Translations under genes and position numbers: made by a program
Assembly (NCBI RefSeq): GCF_014529535.1
Contig: NW_023503616.1
Span: forward strand, 1-64,000
DNA length: 64,000 nucleotides
From: Bradysia coprophila
Taxonomy: Eukaryota > Arthropoda > Insecta > Diptera > Sciaridae
Direction: 5' to 3'
Part shown: positions 59,811 to 64,000 of the stretch, in pieces
How the letters are laid out: the number at the start of each line of letters is the position of its first letter
How positions within the stretch are numbered: the stretch's first letter is position 1
The notes under the pieces: generated by a model
Told to the model about the DNA's origin: nothing
Seen by the model: the letters and a program-made list of their open reading frames with translations, nothing else
Database searches by the model: none

Positions 59811-62800
59811 ACATCGAGTGCGAAGTACTTTATTAGGCTATAGATGTGTATTATGACACTCTATGTCTTAATAACTATTATGACGTCGAGTGCAAAGTAT
59901 TTTAAAAGCTCTAGATGTGTGATTGTGACGCGAGGTCGCAGGCCGATTCATATACAACGACTTATGCAACAGAGGCATCTACAGTTTCCAAATTTTGCAC
60001 ATTATGATGTTGAGTTGCATAAAGGCAATTTATGTAATGCAGTTTTCACAAGTTATTTTTAATTGACGCATACCTTATTGCTTAGTATATAACGTCGACA
60101 ATTTGTGACAACTTCTTCCCCCATTATCATTACTTATAGATTAAAAATAAATTAGTTTCTGCAGAGACACACGAGACATTTAGGTTATTCTTCTCATGAA
60201 CGACCAAATTATTGTCTCTAATGATAGAATGGAATAATACGGATCATTACTTCAACATAAGGTCTCGCTTTTCTATTGTAAAAACAGAAAACCACATAAG
60301 CATCCTTAAACTACGTACGAGCCAAAAAGGACATACATAACACCTAAAAGCTTTCATTCATTGGAGAGATTTCAATAAAATCAACTATAAACGAAGTGAA
60401 TTGAGTATATTTTTGTTGGTAAAAGATACGCAGTGTGACAGTGTTGAGGCGACTATCGGTCGGTGCGAAGGATTCTTTCAAATAAAAAGAGTTTCGTGGA
60501 ATTTACAATCGATTAGTGGTAATTTTGTTAATGCAATTACTTGAGTGAATTATCCATACAACATTGCAGTGCTGAGACGGTTAGTGTAAAGCTCATTTTA
60601 AACTTTTCTTTACGGTCTTTCATGAACTTTCATTTAATAATTACAAATCAATGGTACAAGTTCACACAATATATCGCTCTCTTTTGTTTCACCATGTTCG
60701 ACACTCTTTTCTGCATGTTAAAGTGGATGGCATACATGTACCACGTTGACTGACCACTCTTTAAATAATCTTGAATGTTATCTAATGAAGAGCGAAATTA
60801 TTGGGGTGAATCAGTTAATATTGAAATCAACTTTCGCTGTTTGATTCATCAGCATAATGTTAGTCCAACATCAATTAATTCCAACAAAAAAAAGCAATAA
60901 ATTTTAGTGGTACTACCTTTTCTTCATACATCAATAATGATTCACATTCACTATTGTATGTGTATGTTTTTCAGCTGAACGCCAAGAGAATATTTTCTTG
61001 TGGTTATGTAAAATTTTTTAGATACGAATTATTATGTTGATGGTATATCTGAGGGTATTTTCACATGTATACGTATACGTATGCTATAATGTTGAGTGTG
61101 CGCAGCGCACAAGAAGTTACAGAGGTAAATGCGCCATCTTGTTGTTTATGTCTTTCTGTATGAGTGTTACGATCTTTTGCCATATTATTTAGCATATAGA
61201 ATACAACAAGACAACAGTGTTCCATTCTTGGATTGACGGTGTTCTTAATTATTGTTATTCAAATTCAACTTAAACTCAGTCGTTTAACTTTTCTTTAAAG
61301 TATAATTGCTCGGAATCAGTCACTTCAATTGTTTTTCATTTAAAAGTTATTTCCATGAAGAGTGCGGGTTTTAGTAATTAGATAATCGCTTAAAACAAAA
61401 CATTACTATAAAAGGTGAGTTCTGGAAATCAATATTGGCCAATATAATAATGTCGAAGAATATTATCGTCTAAACGTGTTGTTCTATACGTTTGACATAC
61501 ACGATTTTTAATTTAATTTGCTAAAATAAACAACAAAAAATCGATAGTCAGTACGATATGGTATAATATGAAGTGAAAAATACGGAATTTATTCGGCAAA
61601 AGACCATAATCTTTAACAATGAAATTTATTTTCTACCTGTCGTACAGTGGTGGTCTAAAGTAACCCATGATGCATAACAAAAAAAAGGTGCAACATAAGA
61701 TGTATACAAATTCTCGTTTGTATTATTGTAAATATTTCTATGTGTTAAGGTTCCACAAGTAAACCTGCTGATCAGAAAAGAGAATTGAATAAAAAAACAA
61801 GTTTTAGTTAAAGTAGAAAAAAAAGTTCTAGTTCTGGTTATTACACATAAATGAAAGAGGGGTGAAAATGTTGTTATTGCTTTCCATGGTGGTATTATAA
61901 TATTCTTACAGAGGGTGTATCGAGGAACGGCTAAAGTATACATTTAAGTGAATTTTATATTTTTGCATTCGGTTATTCTGATAATTTTTAGCGTACGATA
62001 ATTTTTCTTCTATCTTAAGTATCAAAATTGCCTTGATCAAATGAATTTTTTGTGTAAATATTATTGGAATATTATGTGTGCTAATGGTTGAATAAAATTT
62101 AAACGTAAAAAAAGTCTTCAAGGATTTAGAAAATGAATTTATAGATTACGGTAATGATATGATGCCTTCTGAAATACCGAAAGACACCATTAAGATAGAT
62201 ATGTTACACAAATGACTATAAGCAGTCGATTTATTAGTTCAAAATGTGTCCAGTCTCCAGAGTCGTGTCTACTATACGCACAAATTTAATCTAATTTTTC
62301 GAATTTGGGGTCTTGTTGGAGAACCAAAATTTTTTTGATCTTATCCAATGCCCTGGACAATTGTCCAAATGGTCTTAAAACACGGCACTACCTGTCTCAA
62401 CGCGTCTTAAATGGCGAGATATTTTATAATATCCAATTTATTTTGTTCTCTAACAACAAAATGGTTTTTTCCATGTTTTTTTGAGCTGGGAAAGGTAATT
62501 AAACTGAAAGAAATCGATTCGGAGAGCAGAAGGAAAAAAATACGCACATACACGTCCGCAAAAGCGCTACGAGCTTGATACTAAAACAAGACGACTAAAC
62601 AATCAATACGAGTGATTTGTTAATAATATAATTTTTGTGAAAGTATTGACTTTAGTAAGTCAAGTATTAGAAGTCTGATTTCGAAAGACTCTGATGCGGA
62701 TAAATAGAATTTGTCGCGTATATGTTTGTGAAAAGCATCCCCAAGTGATTTTCTACTGGCAAAACCGCATTTACACCTTTAATAAAGGTTCTCCATCGAC

Positions 62801-63457
62801 AGAACTTGTTTCTATTGAGGCAATATGATTTTGAATGACGAAAAAAGACGACAAACAAAAAAACATTTGCATATTGACAAACATTTAATATTTAAATAAT
62901 AAAAAAGATTTCATCAAAAATGAGACCAGATGAGCCAGACATTGACGAAAAGACATTGACTTTATACTGTTTAAGATCAACAATCGCATCGTATTTTCTC
63001 TTTCGTGGACAGCGATTTTAATTGCAAAGCACGTGTTCACTCACTACACAAGCAAGAATTGTACACATTCTCTAGATCCATTGAAAATCAAATTGTCAAT
63101 TTATTTACTACAGATTAATGTGAAAAAAAATTCCTTTTTCGCAGATTGAATGGATACATAACGTCGTCACAACGTAACACAAAAAAATACATCGAAAATT
63201 TCGCAACATGTGCTCATGGTCAACCAATAAGAAAGAAATGTTTTTGTATTACTAAAGTGCAAATAATTAACAAAATATAGAAATTAAATGGTGGTGTGTT
63301 CGTGGGCTTGAATATAATTTAAAAAAATAATTGCCTCCTGAATTGTACAGCATATATGAACAATTAGAGAAAAATGTGTGTAACATACTTGGAACAGTGA
63401 ACAAAAATAAAAAATGCAAATGAAATTGAAAATGATAATGTGGACAACAGAAGTAAT

Positions 63458-63579
63458 ATGCACCCTTTAAGTAATACCATGGAGCAACACAATCTACAAA
63501 ATCCAGGTGACATAATGGGGGATGTTAAACAGGAACAATATGGTTCGACGCATTCGTTGGACAATGCTGAACGCAAAAG
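63458..63579 (+). CDS. First coding exon of an unidentified gene, continuing beyond the window
   Basis: ATG 63458 (A at -3) opens a frame reading MHPLSNTMEQHNLQNPGD and ending DNAERK plus two bases at a GTATTT donor (63580). An in-frame TGA upstream fixes the start. A strong acceptor (CTTTTTCGCAG at 63134-63144) suggests that the exon is 63145-63579 with 313 bp of 5' UTR. The peptide is hydrophilic, with GDVKQEQYG containing a VKQE sumoylation-type motif, common in transcription factors; identity is unknown. The next exon is not recognised within the last 420 bp. Confidence 0.55.
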
Positions 63580-64000
63580 GTATTTTCGCTTTTGAGATTA
63601 TAATTTAATGAAAACGCAATTTACTTTCGATGTCATGAACCTTCTCAATTACTTACATACCGACAAAATATATTTTCACGCATATAAATATTAGTGACAA
63701 TTTGTGTAGCTCGGTATTTTATATATTAATATTATACTTAACATGTTTACATGATGTTCAATAACAGCCAATCTCCGTTTCAAACAGAGAAGGGAAAAAA
63801 AACTATACAGAAAAGCCAGTCCGATACACACATAAAATATGTGTTTCCATAAAATACACAAATAAAGTGGAATTTGATAACGGTGCTCAACTGTGTAAAT
63901 GTGCTTACAAAAAGCTTTTCAATTGCTTCAACAAACTACACGGTTGAAAGTATCACTTTTATTTCATTGTATGTCTCTTCCTCTCTCGGAATGTAAGCAA
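63580..64000. other. Start of the following intron
   Basis: AT-rich sequence after the donor at 63580; no further exon recognised before the window ends. Confidence 0.5.

Larger units (their letters stand above)
50801..63144. other. Long intergenic region with MITEs
   Basis: I see no recognisable protein-coding gene, tRNA or rRNA. Short frames here match nothing I know and have AT-rich, low-complexity composition. The only supported contents are the inverted-repeat elements listed separately. The less AT-rich stretch 60.42-60.48 kb could be a first exon or promoter of the gene to the right, without proof. Confidence 0.4.

Noticed and set aside
63364..63576. 70-codon - strand ORF at the right edge
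   Set aside because: Antisense of the spliced + strand coding exon; Leu/Ser/Cys-rich shadow.

Overview
The window looks like AT-rich nuclear DNA from an insect, most likely a dipteran. Introns are spliceosomal and often 50-90 bp, the three recognisable genes have animal orthologues, and intergenic DNA is full of small inverted-repeat elements. Species cannot be fixed from sequence reading alone. No prokaryotic operon, CRISPR array, rRNA or convincing tRNA is visible.

Layout: 1-8703 is a tandem satellite of about 120 copies of a 70-75 bp unit, cut by the left window edge; the short reading frames inside it are artefacts of the repeat. From 10.4 to 14.5 kb lie two compact conserved genes on the + strand: Asterix (PAT complex, ER membrane-protein chaperone) and eIF1 (start-codon selection). 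From 15 to 21.2 kb is a mosaic of local duplications: a 3' piece of Asterix, a segment downstream of eIF1 (three copies), a small 90-codon gene candidate and its broken copy, other gene fragments, and a foldback-like element with 17-bp subterminal repeats. From 21 to 36 kb is mainly non-coding DNA with MITEs and two retrotransposon remnants on the - strand (a jockey-like reverse transcriptase fragment and a C-terminal endonuclease-like ORF).

From 36 to 47.6 kb is a complete La-related protein gene (larp4B-like; La motif, RRM-like domain, long polyQ/His-rich region) with evidence for at least two alternative 5' ends; its very AT-rich 3' region follows. From about 50.8 to 63.1 kb no gene is visible, but there are several MITEs, two with recognisable target-site duplications, and a perfect 134-bp palindrome. 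At the right edge begins the first coding exon of another + strand gene that leaves the window.

The recognised genes are functionally linked only loosely: eIF1 (initiation), larp4B (mRNA stability/translation) and Asterix (membrane protein biogenesis) all act in protein synthesis, but their proximity is not evidence of co-regulation. The most unusual material is the repeat biology: a satellite with higher-order structure, at least ten inverted-repeat families, and a duplication cluster that has produced a possible young gene.
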